Below, in pieces: positions 43,036 through 54,930 of a stretch of 64,000 nucleotides of DNA. The stretch spans positions 8,855,501 through 8,919,500 of the forward strand of contig NC_056766.1 in the NCBI RefSeq assembly GCF_018687715.1, read 5' to 3'. The translations under genes and the position numbers were made by a program. How positions within the stretch are numbered: the stretch's first letter is position 1; every line of letters begins with the position of its first letter. Under the pieces are notes generated by a model that was not told where the DNA came from, did no database searches, and saw only the letters and a list, made by a program, of their open reading frames with translations. This DNA is from Carya illinoinensis (lineage: Eukaryota; Streptophyta; Magnoliopsida; Fagales; Juglandaceae).

Positions 43036-46000
43036 CTAAACAAAATTACCGACTTTAACATAAAAAGTTCCCATCATATCCAACCTATACACCCCCCTCA
43101 CATCCTGAGATAACTGGGCAACATCAGAAATAAAACATTCATCTCCCATAGCACGACCTCTAGCTAACTCATCTGCTACCTTATTTCCTTCTCTATACAA
43201 ATGATTAATAGAAAAATTAAAACCCTCCAAAAGAGTTAACAATTGATCCAAAAAATTCTAGAGATACCAACATGTACAATATTTACCCATCAACCAAGAA
43301 ACCACAATTAAATAACCACATTCAATATCAATGCAAAAATGCCCCAGCTAATGACAATATTTTATTCCTTTCACAACTGCACGTAACTCAGCTTCATTAT
43401 TAGTAACTGGCCCAAAGAACATTGAGAAAGCAAAAATCAATTTCCCCTAATGGTCTCGCAAAATCCCTCCACCTCCACCCACACCTGGATTTCCAAAGCA
43501 ACTTCTGTTTAAATTCAGTTTCAACTGACCCAAAGGAGGTCTCAGCCATCTCACAACCTGCAAAATCAAACCAGTTGTCTTTGCATATATTGGAATATCC
43601 AGATTCTGTAATACCCGCAGGTCACCACTTTCCATATTTTTTTCCTCAAAACTATCTGCAATGGTCCCCACCTAGTGTTTTATTGAAGCCCACACTTCCA
43701 TCACATTTTCTGATTTTCCTTCAATCCTTGCTACACAACGACGTCTCCATAATCTCCCAACCACTATACTCGAAATTAAGCCCAACAATAAACAACTCTG
43801 TGATTGCCGCCTCGCTCTATTCGTTGAACCTGCTCCCTCCAAGTATCATTAACAAAAACTGGAATTTTAAGCTCAGCTGAGCATTTCCTCCATATTGCTT
43901 GAGCAACTCCTCTTTACACAAGATATGCTCTAAACCGTCTTCCTTGCCATTTGCACAACAATCACAGCTCAAAACCATTGGTATCCCTAATTTCCGTACC
44001 TAATCATCCACACTAAGGCAATTTAAAGTTGCTTTCCACATGCAAATGGATATTTGTTTTGGTATCCACTTGTTCTGTATCCACTTTGCCCAAAGGAATT
44101 CAGGTATTCTGATTATGATACACTCCCATGCCAATTTTGTTGAAAAACACCCATTTTTTTTCAGGTTTCTAGACTAAGATACGATTTGCCTCTCTCAAAT
44201 ACCCCACTTTCTCTATCACCTTATAGGCTCTTTCAGTACCCAGCAACAATTGAAGCCTATCCACATCCCAAGTATTATTCACAACAAAATCCCGACTCAC
44301 GATTGACCTCTCCTCCTCCCTAACAATCAATTTATCACAAAGAGGACTTGACCCCATGAAATTATCATACCATAGAGACACCCAACCCTCTCTTATCTTC
44401 TAGAAGGAACTACTCAACAAGTCGGACAAACTAGCCATAATCTTTTCCAGAATGGCGAACCAGCACCATCACTTCTACAGAAAGAAACATAATTATTCTT
44501 GGCGTATTTCGCCCAAAAAATTTTTTCCCACAACAAATTGTAAGTCAAGACCTACCATCTGAATTTCAAAAATAAAGACCGTTGCACCTCACTCAGCTTT
44601 CGCACCCCAATCCCCCCTCCTCCACTGGCAAGCATAAGTTCTTCTAAGATCGCCACTTCCTTTTATTTTATCTTTGGTGTTCACCCCGGAAAAATTTTGA
44701 AAATAAACCATTCAGCTTTTGAATCACCATTTTAGGAACCTACAAAACTGATAGAAGGTGAATAGGCATACTAGAAAGCACATGCCTTAGTAAAATAAGC
44801 TTCCCCCCTGTGACAGTAATCGGCATTTCCAAGCTGAAATTTTCTTCCTCACACACTCCAACAATGTATCAAACTGACTAATTCTCCAATGACCATCTAC
44901 TATAGGAGTTCCCAAATAAGTGAAAGTGAAACTCCCCTCTGAAAAGCCAATTTCCCTCAAAATCTCCCTATTTCGGCTATAAGATAAATGTTTTAAGAAA
45001 AAAATAGCCGATTTATCAAAGTTCATACATTGCCCCGACCAACATTGATACTGTTTCAATACACCCATCAAGCCTCCTATCGACCTTCTAGATCCATTAG
45101 CAAACACAACCACATCATCGGCATATAGGAGATGAGAAACTCTTAGGAATTGGAAGGGTGTGAGAAAGGTAAAATACAACCCTCTATCATGGCTTTATTC
45201 AGCACCCTCGACAAAACCTCCTCCATAAGAACAAATAAATATGGAGAAAAGGGATCCCCCTATCTAAGACCCCTCTTAGATTTAAAAAAAAAAAAATCCT
45301 CTATATGTTCCATTCATCATCACTGAAAACCAAAGCGAACAAAAACAATTATTCACCAATTTCTGAAAAGAATCTAGGATCTCTAGAGTAAATAGGACAT
45401 GGTCAAGAAACCGCCAATCGACTCGGTCATACACCTTACTAATATCAATTTTCAACAATATATTTCTCCCCCTAATCCTCCGATGTAACAACTTTTCATT
45501 TCTTGAGTAAGAGATATACTATCAAATATGCTTCGGCCATTAACAAATGCACCTTGCTCAGGGTAAATAATCTTCCTAAGAAACCAAAAGTTTAGAGAAA
45601 ACCTTATATATGATGTTACATAGACTAATAAGCCTGAACTTGTCAAAACTCTGTGGATAATTCACCTTTGGAATTAGCACAAAAGAGGAAGCTGTCTAAA
45701 ATCGAGGAAGCTCACAACCCCTAAAGAACTCCACCACCGCCTCCATGACATCCACCTTCACTATATTCTAGCTTGCCAAATAAAATGCATAACCAAATCC
45801 ATCAAGCCCTAGGCTAGAATCAGTACCGATCTACGAGAAAGCCAACTTTACTTCCTCCTCCAATGGTTCTAGGATAAGTTTCTATGCATCATCAGCTGAA
45901 ATACCGTGAGGAAATAAATGCTTGAGATCAAGCAGCTCAACAAAACTTTCTTGCATAAGAAAAGTCTCAAAATACTTCACAACCTCCTCGTGAACCCTTT

Positions 46001-46765
46001 CTGCAGAGTCCAAATATCCACCATCTAGAAGCTACATTTAACAACTGAATTTCTTCTGCATTGTGCAATAACTGCATGCCTTTTTCTTTACCTGTTGAGC
46101 TAGATGCGTGTCCTCTCTCTTCAACCAAACCTCTAGTTTAGCCTTTGTAGCTAGGAAATTAGCCTTATCCTCTTCATTATAACCAGGTTGCGAGGACTTC
46201 TTAAGGACCTCCAATCTCTCTTCTAATTCTCGAATAACACCATCCACAAGACCAAACTTCTCTTTATTCTAGGTATGGAGAGATATCCTCAATCATTTCA
46301 TCTTCTCGGCTAAATTAAACAAACCCGAACAAACTATAACAGGTTCCACTCAAGAGCTTGCCACCACATTCAAAAAATCCGCATGAGAAACCCATATATT
46401 TTGAAATCTAAATGGAGAAGGACCATACCACCTGAAATCAAAAAATAACTTCAATAGGAGAATGATTCAAAGTTGCCTCTTTAACAATTGAGCAGAAGCA
46501 TCCCCGAATTCAGCCAAAAAAATATTGTTCACGAGCACCCTCTTAAGTTTGGCCCAACTCCTAGCCATACCAAGCTGACCATTACACCAAGATAATTATT
46601 TCCCTTCCAACTTTAAGTCAAGAAGACCACACCTATCAATACAAGCACTAAATTCCTCCATTGCCAAAGCAGGTCTCAACCTGCCTCTCTTTCTCTCCTC
46701 ATCTAATCAAATATTAAAATCTCCCAAAACAACCCAAGGTAAACCCACACTAGAGATTTCACCCA
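43036..46765 (-). pseudogene. LINE ORF2 main part: endonuclease end, RT, zf-RVT, RNase H (broken)
   Basis: Right to left on the minus strand: endonuclease (WVVLGDFNI, ACIDRCGLLDLKLEGK, LSWCNGQLGMAR), linker at 46038-46247, RT (KFRLISLCNIIYKVFSKL; KIDISKVYDRVDWRFL; SHLLYADDVVVF near 45110), an FTYLGTPIVDGHW segment, zf-RVT around 44169-44381, and RNase H in pieces at 43447-43671 and 43036-43251 (INHLYREGNKVADELARG). In RNase H the first catalytic Asp is changed: LNLNRSCFGNPG where relatives have L-N-x-D-G. With its frameshifts this element cannot move. Identity is certain by motif order. Confidence 0.85.
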
Positions 46766-46778
46766 TGTAACAGCCTGC

Positions 46779-46803
46779 TAGAAATTCAATGGTAGAATTT
46801 CTA
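46779..46803 (+). other. Hairpin 13 bp from the 5' end of element D
   Basis: TAGAAATTC-AATGGTA-GAATTTCTA is a perfect 9-bp stem with a 7-nt loop. It lies directly inside the terminus. Confidence 0.75.
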
Positions 46804-49800
46804 TTGGCTTTAGGAATCTCGTGAAGATTCCATAAGTTTTCACGAATTAACCAATCGCATAAGCTTTAGTTTGATCACATAGTTAGTGTTATCACTCACT
46901 ATGGTGTCAAAAGTGCATTTTTAATTAATTGAGGTAGTTAGAAGTGTCAAAATGTATTATAGTCTGCGCCATTAGACTCAATTGATTATTTTGGATTTTA
47001 TGGCATAACAACCCATTTTCATATTTTCGAATGAAGCACTTGTTCGAAATTGTGAATTTATTTTTAGGGGCACTGAAGGGCTTAATTTTGATAAACGATT
47101 TTTACTGTAGGTTCGTATGAATATTTAGGATTTTTTGGTACTAAGTTTATTATGCACTTTTTCGGAATAAATAGTCACCTTGATAAGCGCACCAAGTGCA
47201 GTATTTTCAAAATTACAGCGTGTGGAATGTCCAAATTAGGTTAGAGAAGTTTTATTTGGACACTTGGGAAGATCTTAACCACACATGATGAATAGTATTA
47301 GACTCGGCACCATGAGGAATATTGGTGGATTTGAAGGAATCAAGGTGTGAGATCATGCCACCTAAGCAAAAACTCTATTCCATCCGACCAATTAAATTGT
47401 GCCAAACCAAAGAGAATTCACACCCTAGTAAAACACTATATGGTTGGAATCCAACTAAGAACCCAAAAGCATGGTTAAAACTGAAATCCTAAACAGTTTT
47501 GTCCAAATCCTAAAGTTGCCCTCAAATTTAATCACTTGATTAAATTACATCCACATGCTATTAATCTTTCAAATTTATGTTAGAACATAATGATCCAACC
47601 TTTTTAACCTTGGATATTTCATTGGGCCAGAAGAAATTGGTTTTGGGCTTGATAGCAACCCAAACCCTCTTAAAACTCCAAATTGAGGCTCATCCAAATT
47701 TAGGCCCATTAAGGCCCACGAAATTGGGCACCTTAGCATTGCTTTTGGCCAACGAATTTCATCCCCCACATGGCTAATCAGATGTCTTCAAGAGGGCCTA
47801 GAAGTTTCTAGAAGGAAAAAGCTAAAGGGCCACCTCACTCTTCCAAGTCTACACTTCACCATTAGGAAATATCTTGGGCTGATTTTTGTGTATTTTATTG
47901 GGTAAGAAAGGCCAACACTCAAGCCTCACTTCAGCCTCATCCTCTTCCATATCTTGTGCAAAATATCTCCAGCCCACTCACCATGAAATTTATTTTCCTT
48001 TACAATTTTCATTGAAAGAACACCAAACACTCTCTTAGACAACTTTTTGGAGTTCTTTTGCACTCCTATTTTGGGGCTCTTGTAGGTGTTTTCTCAAAAC
48101 GCTACCTTCATAAAAGTTGTTCATTTTTTAGTCTAGTTTACATTGACATCTTATTTTTTCCATCTTAAGATCATTTGGTTAGTCAAATTTTGTTTAAAAC
48201 CTAGAAAGGTCATTATGGGTGATAAACTATGTTATATTTTGAAGTTTTTGACCAAGCTAATGGATCAATCTTGTTTCAAAATTTTTATGGAGTATTGTTA
48301 ACAAGTGTATATGATTATTGTTTTAGGATTTTTTACATGATTAAAAGTTTTGATGAAAGATTTTCTTAGATCTAGGAACTTAGAAACTGGAAGAGGAAAA
48401 ACAGTTTCTGTTTTGAGAAAGTTTAAATCTTTGGTGGTTTAAGCCTATTCCAATGGCTTTGATAATTTTATTGGAGGATCCTAAGCCTCTTGTATACATG
48501 TTAGAATATTATTTTGAAGATATTTGATGTTAGTTTCAAAGATATGAAATTTTATGCAAAGAGATATTCAGATAGGCCAAAGTGTGGATGTTCTTGGCTA
48601 AATTCATGTTTTGGTTGATTTTTAACATGTGATCTGGAATTAGAAGCTTATATCTATTTTAGGACAACTTTTTAAATCATATGATGGTTTGGTTTGAAGA
48701 TCACATCTTTATAAGTCATAGATCAAAAGGTTGATCAAAACAAGTTGAAACAAAAATCAATGGAATTAACATAAGGGAAGTTTGGCCCTATAGAGTTTTC
48801 ATAGTTGTGATTAGTTTTAAATTTTTTTAAATTGATATTTAAGTTTAGGATAAAATTTACATGAGGCTGGTGACTTTTGGAGTTAGCATGCAAAATTCTT
48901 AAGTTATGGGTAAAATGATCATTTTCCCACATATAGAGAGCAAAATGGAAATTTTACTCTTAGTACTTTTTTCCATATTTCAAATTGTTAGTAATTAAGT
49001 TCTAACTTTTAGAATCACTATTTACAGTTTCTCGTGATCACGCTTGAGCTTTCATAAGAAACGTGGAGATCAAGGTAAATTATCTTTAAACTTACTGACA
49101 GTTTACTTTGTATGTATGCTAAGTAAAGGAACTACAGTATAGATGTGTGTGTTATCATATATTCCATGCCATGCCAAGTTATCACATATTTTTCTATTAT
49201 ACAAAATTTATTCTGTCATGAGTTATTCATCTGTTACACAAGATATTTTGTCACGTATTACTATACATTGCAAGTACATCATGTTAAGTATGTCATCTAT
49301 TACATATATGTTATGTCATGTTCACTGTTGCAAGTATGTTATGTTAAGTATGTTTTCTGTTACATGTGAACCATGTTATGAAATATTGTCTGTTCTATGT
49401 TTATGTCATGTTACGAAATGTTTCTATCTCAAGTTAGTCATGTCTTTTGAGTTATGTTCAAGTCACGTTATGTTACATTACGGCTTCTGTCCTTTTGTAT
49501 TCTAGTCACATTTCGTCTTGAGTACAGTGTGTGTATTTCAAGAACAATCAAGTGACCCTAAGTGCTAGGATGGGGTAATATCCTAGTGAAACTCTTTTGT
49601 TCACGCTGGAGTGTTTAAATAGTTGTGAAATTCCCTGAATTGATTAAATATTGTCAATAGGTAGCGAGCGGGGACCTAACTAACTGGTCACCAGAGCGCA
49701 CCAGGCACTAGCGTCGATAAAGCCACATTCAGTTTCGTGGGGTCCACAGTGAGTGTGGCACAAGAAGTATGGGGCCATAGCAATTGTGGCACATACACTA

Positions 49801-49999
49801 TGTGAGACACAGCAATTTTGACATATAGAATACATGGGGCCACAACAACTGTGGAGTATGTATTAACGCACTCACAGCTGGTCCAGATACCTGTGTTGTG
49901 ATGCGGTAATCAGCAGGGACACATGGCTCTAGGGGACCCATGTAGCACCCAAGAAGTTGAGTTTAAGCAGTTAAAGAATAAATTTTAGATTAAGTTCAA

Positions 50000-50079
50000 G
50001 TTAAGTCAAGTTTCAGAGCAAGTCCATGTTAAGTCAAGTTTCAGATCAAGTTCATATCAAGTCAAATTCAGTTCACGTT
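50000..50079 (+). repeat. 28-bp tandem repeat in element D
   Basis: GTTAAGTCAAGTTTCAGAGC (+8 bp) at 50000-50027 is followed by a near copy at 50028-50055 and a partial, diverged third unit. Confidence 0.8.
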
Positions 50080-50684
50080 TTAATTTAAGTTATGCCAGTT
50101 ATGCTATGTTGTATGTCAAGTTATGCTATGATTGCTTATGAATTTGATTATGCATTCATGCTTTTACTGTCATGTATGCATCATTAGCCTGTGTGGAGGT
50201 TTTTTGTTAACTTGTTGAGATTTATAATCAAATCTCATTATGGTAGTCTAAACTACCATTCCCCCCGAATGGTAGATCTTGTTACAGGACCTGAAGGAGA
50301 ATCGAGAACTGACCAACTGGACACAGTCGATTGAGCAACAGTGAGACGTCAATGTTAATATAGTAGTTAACTTAAATGACTACTTATACTATGGAGTTGC
50401 ATCTCCAGTATCTTTTGGATCATAGCCATTTTGGACTAGTGTCGTGATCTTAGTTGTTCAATGGGTCTTTATGTATGAAGTATGTTTTAAGCATTTGGGA
50501 TATTTTCAGTTTCGTGCATAGTATTGCTAAAGAAAAAATTTATCCGCTGCGAATATTGCATAATGTTATATGCATGTTAGGAACATTGCATCTTATATGT
50601 CATGAACGGAGGCAGGTAAGCTTGTGTTGCATGTTTCAACGCTTCAAATGTCTGTCCGATCCCAAACAGAATTTGGGCGTCACA

Positions 50685-50864
50685 ACCCAAATGCTCACAT
50701 AACACCCGTCGTTCAATATGGCTACATTTGGCATATACAAAAGTGACCAAAACTGACTGGTCACCTTTAGAAAATACACCAGTAATCAATTGGTTAGAAA
50801 CACCAACCATGTCAAACTCAACCTCCTCTTTCCAACAAACCCATAATTTTCCTCCATTCTCCAT
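50685..50864 (-). pseudogene. LINE ORF2 N-terminal endonuclease part, cut by element D
   Basis: The minus-strand frame reads MENGGKLWVCWKEEVEFDMV, then a VTFVYAKCSHIERR segment and CEHLG, the N-terminal half of a plant LINE endonuclease. At CEHLG it runs into element D, and the rest of the domain resumes at 46765. Confidence 0.8.
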
Positions 50865-51100
50865 GTTTGAACAAGTCTTTGGAAAATTAAGAGAACTAGT
50901 CTAGCTTTGTAATATTTCAATCTCTTGGAAAGGTTCCGAAACAACCAAAATAGATACATCATACTTTCTTACTAACTTCCTCAATCTCCTTTGCAATGTG
51001 CCAACACCATGAATATTCCACACTATGATCTTATCAATCATAAAGTAAGTTTTTGAGGTTGAGCCTTGGCCCTCCGAGACTTCCTAACCACTAATTCTTT

Positions 51101-52442
51101 CTAACCACTTGCCTCAACTTCCTTATGCAAATTTGTACTAGAGTCCGAGTTGTAATCCTTCTGAGCATCCGGAAAGTCTTCACACTCCCCTTCTAAAAGT
51201 ACCACAAATCGATTAGCTTGAGCAATTTCTTTAGTCACACCTTCCACCTCTTGACCAGAGTGATCACCTTCTCCAGCAATCTCAATAATCGGCTCAGCAC
51301 TTTCCCTCACCCCACTTCAACATCCACAACTATATGCCCATGCGTAATATCCCCTTCCTCCACCACGACATTCTCATCATCAACCTCCTCTTCCACTCTC
51401 CCTAAGTCTTTCAAACCATTCGTGCTTCCTTCAACCATTACATTGCCCAGATTCTGATCCTGTGTTTCAAAAATCAACTCCTTCTCATTTCCAACACCCT
51501 ATCCCCTATTATTTGTAAATTATTTTTCCTTCCCACTTCCTTCCACATTTTTTCCTCTCCCTCCTTTTTTTGAGGTTTCGATCTCTCTTTTATAGCAAAC
51601 TAAGCCTTTACCCTTTCTCCAACCTGACACACCACTGCAATATGCCCTTGCCTAAAACACTTTGTGCAAACCTCTCTTCCCATACACCACCTATTGCCAT
51701 CGAGGTTCTTTATTACCAGCAACAAGTGGAAAACCTGATTAGTTCATCTAGCAGAGCAACCTCAACACAAAACCTTGCCCCTGTATCTCCTGTTCAGTAT
51801 AACATAGCCTTATCTGTCCGAAGGAACCTCCCAAAACAAGATGCAAGAATCTTTAAGCAATCCAAGGAAACTCCCAAAACAAGAGGTGCAACGGCAACCT
51901 CGGTAGAAAGATCCATTGAGGAGCAATGGACAGCTCATTCTTTACATCAAAATTCACAGACCAAATAAAAAACCAAAATTGACATCCAGCCACAACCCTC
52001 CCTTCTCTTGCCCAAGCATGCAAGTAGTCTTTTTCATTAGTCAAATGGAGCAACACATGATAATTATCCATGAAGCTTATCATGGGAAAACCGCAACAAA
52101 CCCCCAAGTCTTAATAATATGTTTTCTAAGAACATCAATCGAAGGCCTTATTGAGATGAATTTAAGAATCAAAGCATACTTCAAGTCTTTTGCAATGCGG
52201 TCCATCTTGACATAAAAAAAAATGAAACCCATCTCCCCATCAATCAACTCTGGTCTACGAGGCAAAATCCAAAATTTCACTGCTGGTAAGGGACATTGAA
52301 GCACATCTAGAATTGAATGATCCCTTCCCGGTCGAGCATTCTCACCCTTAGCCCCATCACCTTCTGCAACACCTCCATCTCCTCCAAGAACAATCACAAC
52401 CTCAAAACCACCAGAACCCATCTCAAGACCCACTGGCAACAA
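51101..52442 (-). pseudogene. LINE ORF1 (DUF4283-like with CCHC zinc knuckle), broken
   Basis: The minus strand starts near 52442 (MLPVGLEMGSGGF) and shows the ORF1 core: LKYALILKFISIRPSIDVLR, then HVLLHLTNEKDYLHAWAREG and APQWIFLPRLPLHL in a shifted frame. A zinc knuckle CTKC-x4-H-x4-C is near 51627-51667 (CTKCFRQGHIAVVC). The C-terminal part includes ANRFVVLLEGECEDF at 51101-51310. This protein would coat the LINE RNA. At least two frameshifts and several stops are present. Confidence 0.75.
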
Positions 52443-52545
52443 AAGGCCACCAGAGGGGGTGAGCTAGAAACGCTGCAAGCCGCAACCCAGATCACCCAAA
52501 AATGTGATGCAAAAAACCCTAGCAAAGCAAATGATGTTTTCTAAA

Positions 52546-52919
52546 ACTAAATTATCACCTCAGATTTAGGATGTATTTAGGGAAGCCAACACTGCAGCTA
52601 ATTGCCTTGCTCGTATGGGTGGTAGCGGCTGCAATAAAGCTTGGTTCTCACTTGAAGACCTTCCAATGTGAAGCTTCAAGGAATTTTACGAACGGACAAA
52701 TTTGGTTTGCCATACTTAAGACAGGTTTAATGTTTTGGTTTCATCAGATCTTGAGGGTGTCTTTTTATTATTTTGCAGGGGGTGTATAGTCTTAGGGTAC
52801 ACATTTTTTAAGGAATAAGTCAGGTTGAGCAAGGGATTGTATAAGGTATTCCTCCGCCAAATTTTAGGGTTCTTAATAATAATGGAGGATCTTCTCCTCC
52901 TTGAAAAAAAAAAAAAAAA
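52546..52919 (+). mobile_element. Plus-strand LINE, right piece (end of RNase H, 3' tail)
   Basis: Plus-strand reading DVFREANTAANCLARMGGSG, then KAWFSLEDLPM, is the end of RNase H. A 3' UTR follows with TAATAATAATGGAGG and 16 A at 52904-52919. It continues the piece at 42628-42865, with one frameshift. Element C begins right after the A-run. Confidence 0.8.
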
Positions 52920-52920
52920 G

Positions 52921-54311
52921 TTTTAAGATTTAGTTGCTTATGTGAATGAAAATGAAATGACACAAGGTTAAGTATGAATGTATGTTGCCATCTGACATGC
53001 ATATGAATAGACTGCATGAAATGAATATGGCATGGAGTCCACGTAAGTACTTTGGTCATACTCTCCTAGAGTTTTTTAAATGATAAGTAAGTGAAAATGA
53101 AATGTTTTTCATTAACAAAAAGAAATGAAATTAAATGTTGTTATAAGAAAAATGTTATTTTTATGCAATGAAATTCTAAGAAAATATTTTCTTAGAAATG
53201 AAATGATGTTTTGAAAGTATGCCAAGGTAATAATGTTTTAAAGTATACGCATGTAATGACCTTCACTGGCAGCCCCTTATTATGCAGCCCTACATTGGCA
53301 GCCCCTTATTATGCAGCCCTACATTGGCAGCCCCTTATTATGCAACCCAAGAAAAGTTGTATGCATGTGAAATGAATGTTATATGTAGAACTTATTATCT
53401 TTTTGTTCCATAAAATGAAATGATGATGTTTATGTTTTATGTATGAAATGATGTTTTATGAAATGAAGTGGATTGATGAATGAAAAGGAATGAAAAGGAC
53501 AAGACATGAATGAATGAAAGGACAGGAAATGAATGTTTTAATGTATAAAGCTAGTAACGGCTATGACTGAATGAATGATAGTACCAATGGACTGGGCAGA
53601 TTGCAATGCCAGATAAGTAGTACAAATTGTACACTAAGTGCTACCTCCTAGCTGAAATGGATTTTCAACTTGTGGCCAAGGGCAGAATCCAGGCCCAAAA
53701 AACCTCTAACCTCAACACACATGGCGTAACAGTGTATTCCAGCAAATGAGAAATGATAAGAGTTAATTGGATGCATGAAATGATTTAGTTCTTTATGAAG
53801 AAATGTCAAAGATATGGGAAATGTTTTATGGGGAATGAAAATCTTTTTAAAGAAAAACCCCACCTTGTAATGTTTTCAAATGAAAGAAAATAATTTATGT
53901 AAAGTATGTAGAGGAATGATAAATGCATGAGTGAAAACCCGAGTTAGTATATTTTTGTAGTATAAAGTAAAGTTTACTAAGTATTCGACTTATTTTATAT
54001 TTATGTGTGCCCCACCTAGGAACGAAATGAGGATGAAGCAACGGGACGGACATGGCCAAAGGAAAAATGTGATAGAAGCCTAGGCATGTTTTATTAAACA
54101 TATGAACTCACATTTTGTAAAAGGACTATATATTTTTGTTAAATGAATTCCATTGTAAATTCTCTTTTAGATTTATGAAATAGGTTTTAAACTTTAACTA
54201 TAATCTTTGATATCCTAGAGAAGAAAGGGAATGTTTAACAAAGTTCAGTAATTCCTGTCTCAATTACTAAAACTATTTGTTAAAAGTCTCACCACAAGGA
54301 CGTGCATTACA
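52921..54311 (+). mobile_element. Long-LTR-like element, copy C (5'-truncated)
   Basis: It is co-linear with the last ~1.4 kb of copy B (GTTGCCATCTGACATGCATA region, ATGGAGTCCA, GGCGTAACAGTGT, TGTGTGCCCCACC...) and ends ACGTGCATTACA at 54311 like B. The first ~2.5 kb of the family is absent; the LINE tail lies directly at its truncated edge. The divergence from B looks larger than that between A and B, and a 29-bp unit is tripled here (53265-53351). Confidence 0.75.
53265..53351 (+). repeat. 29-bp tandem repeat, three units, in copy C
   Basis: TTGGCAGCCCCTTATTATGC-type units start at 53265, 53294 and 53323. Copy B has one corresponding unit (CTTGGCAACCC near 25286), so this is a local expansion. 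Confidence 0.85.
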
Positions 54312-54930
54312 CATTTGAATTATCAAAAATAGTTAAATGATCTTCTGGATCTTTGTGGTCATAAAAATCATTTTGACCCATTTTTATTTTTCTTTTACAG
54401 ATGGTTCATATAGGTCTCCAAATATTTATATATACGACAGGTACGTCACCAATACTCTTTCATATAACACTTATGACAATTATCTTCATATTTCTTTATA
54501 GGTTTATTCTGCAAGCCTTTGTTTTTCATCTTACTTTATCTTAGTGTGGTTTCCCTTTTGGTGGTTCATAGAAATTCTTTCTAAAGAACTTTGAGGACAC
54601 TCTCCTTAATTTCTATAGCTTTTTCTACTATGTCCACGTCCATGACCCATTTTCCTTTATTATGATAAAATGAGATTCCATTCTTATTAGGGAATAGAGC
54701 ATAACCGATTGAAGTAGATTGGTGATTTTCCGCTAACTAAATTTATTAAAAAATAACAACTCAAACAAATCTGATTTCATAATAAATAATGAAAATTAAT
54801 TACTACAACCATATGCATAGCTCATAAAAAAATCATTTATCTTTTAGAATTCAACAATAAATAAGAAACATCTAGATGAGTTAGGTTGAATAGCCTATTA
54901 AATTATCAAAATAAGTTAGATGATCTTCTG
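54312..54930 (-). pseudogene. Copia gag fragment 1 (zinc knuckle region), plus an adjoining gag end
   Basis: Minus-strand reading gives WVMDVDIVEKAIEIKESV, then CHKC-x4-(E instead of H)-x4 with a stop, and TCRIYKYLETYMNHL, matching a degenerate Copia gag knuckle region. The same module is repeated at 56896-57400 in better condition (CHRCGMKRHWSC). The part near 54800-54930 (LTHLDVSYLLLNS) is the gag end belonging to the right-hand copy, interrupted by element E. It is inactive. Confidence 0.6.

Larger units (their letters stand above)
46766..50684 (+). mobile_element. Long-LTR-like non-coding element D (3,919 bp, complete)
   Basis: It starts TGTAACAGCCTGC and ends TTTGGGCGTCACA, flanked by an exact duplication ACCCA (46761-46765 and 50685-50689) inside the LINE endonuclease. 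Removing it and one duplication copy rejoins the LINE reading (CEHLG with EISSVGLPWVVLGDFN). No protein is recognisable. The interior contains 28-bp tandem units (50000-50079) and TATGT/GTTA-rich low-complexity sequence at 49140-49500. Its ends and its 3' hairpin resemble elements A, B, C and E, but the body does not align with B by eye. A solo LTR of a related long-LTR family is the likely identity. Confidence 0.85.
42866..52545 (-). mobile_element. Minus-strand LINE inserted in the plus-strand LINE, itself split by element D
   Basis: The 3' tail is the T-rich stretch at 42866-42887. The 5' end is near 52545, just before plus-strand LINE sequence resumes. ORF1 lies at about 51100-52442 and ORF2 at 50685-50864 plus 43036-46765. 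The 3,919-bp element D with its 5-bp duplication accounts for the gap in ORF2. Without D the LINE is about 5.75 kb. Many stops and frameshifts are present. A possible degraded target duplication at the two outer edges is TTTCGGTAC / TTTCTAAAAC. Confidence 0.8.

Noticed and set aside
49143..49505. 120-residue Cys/Tyr/His-rich open frame
   Set aside because: It comes from the TATGTCATGTTA-type low-complexity repeats of element D.
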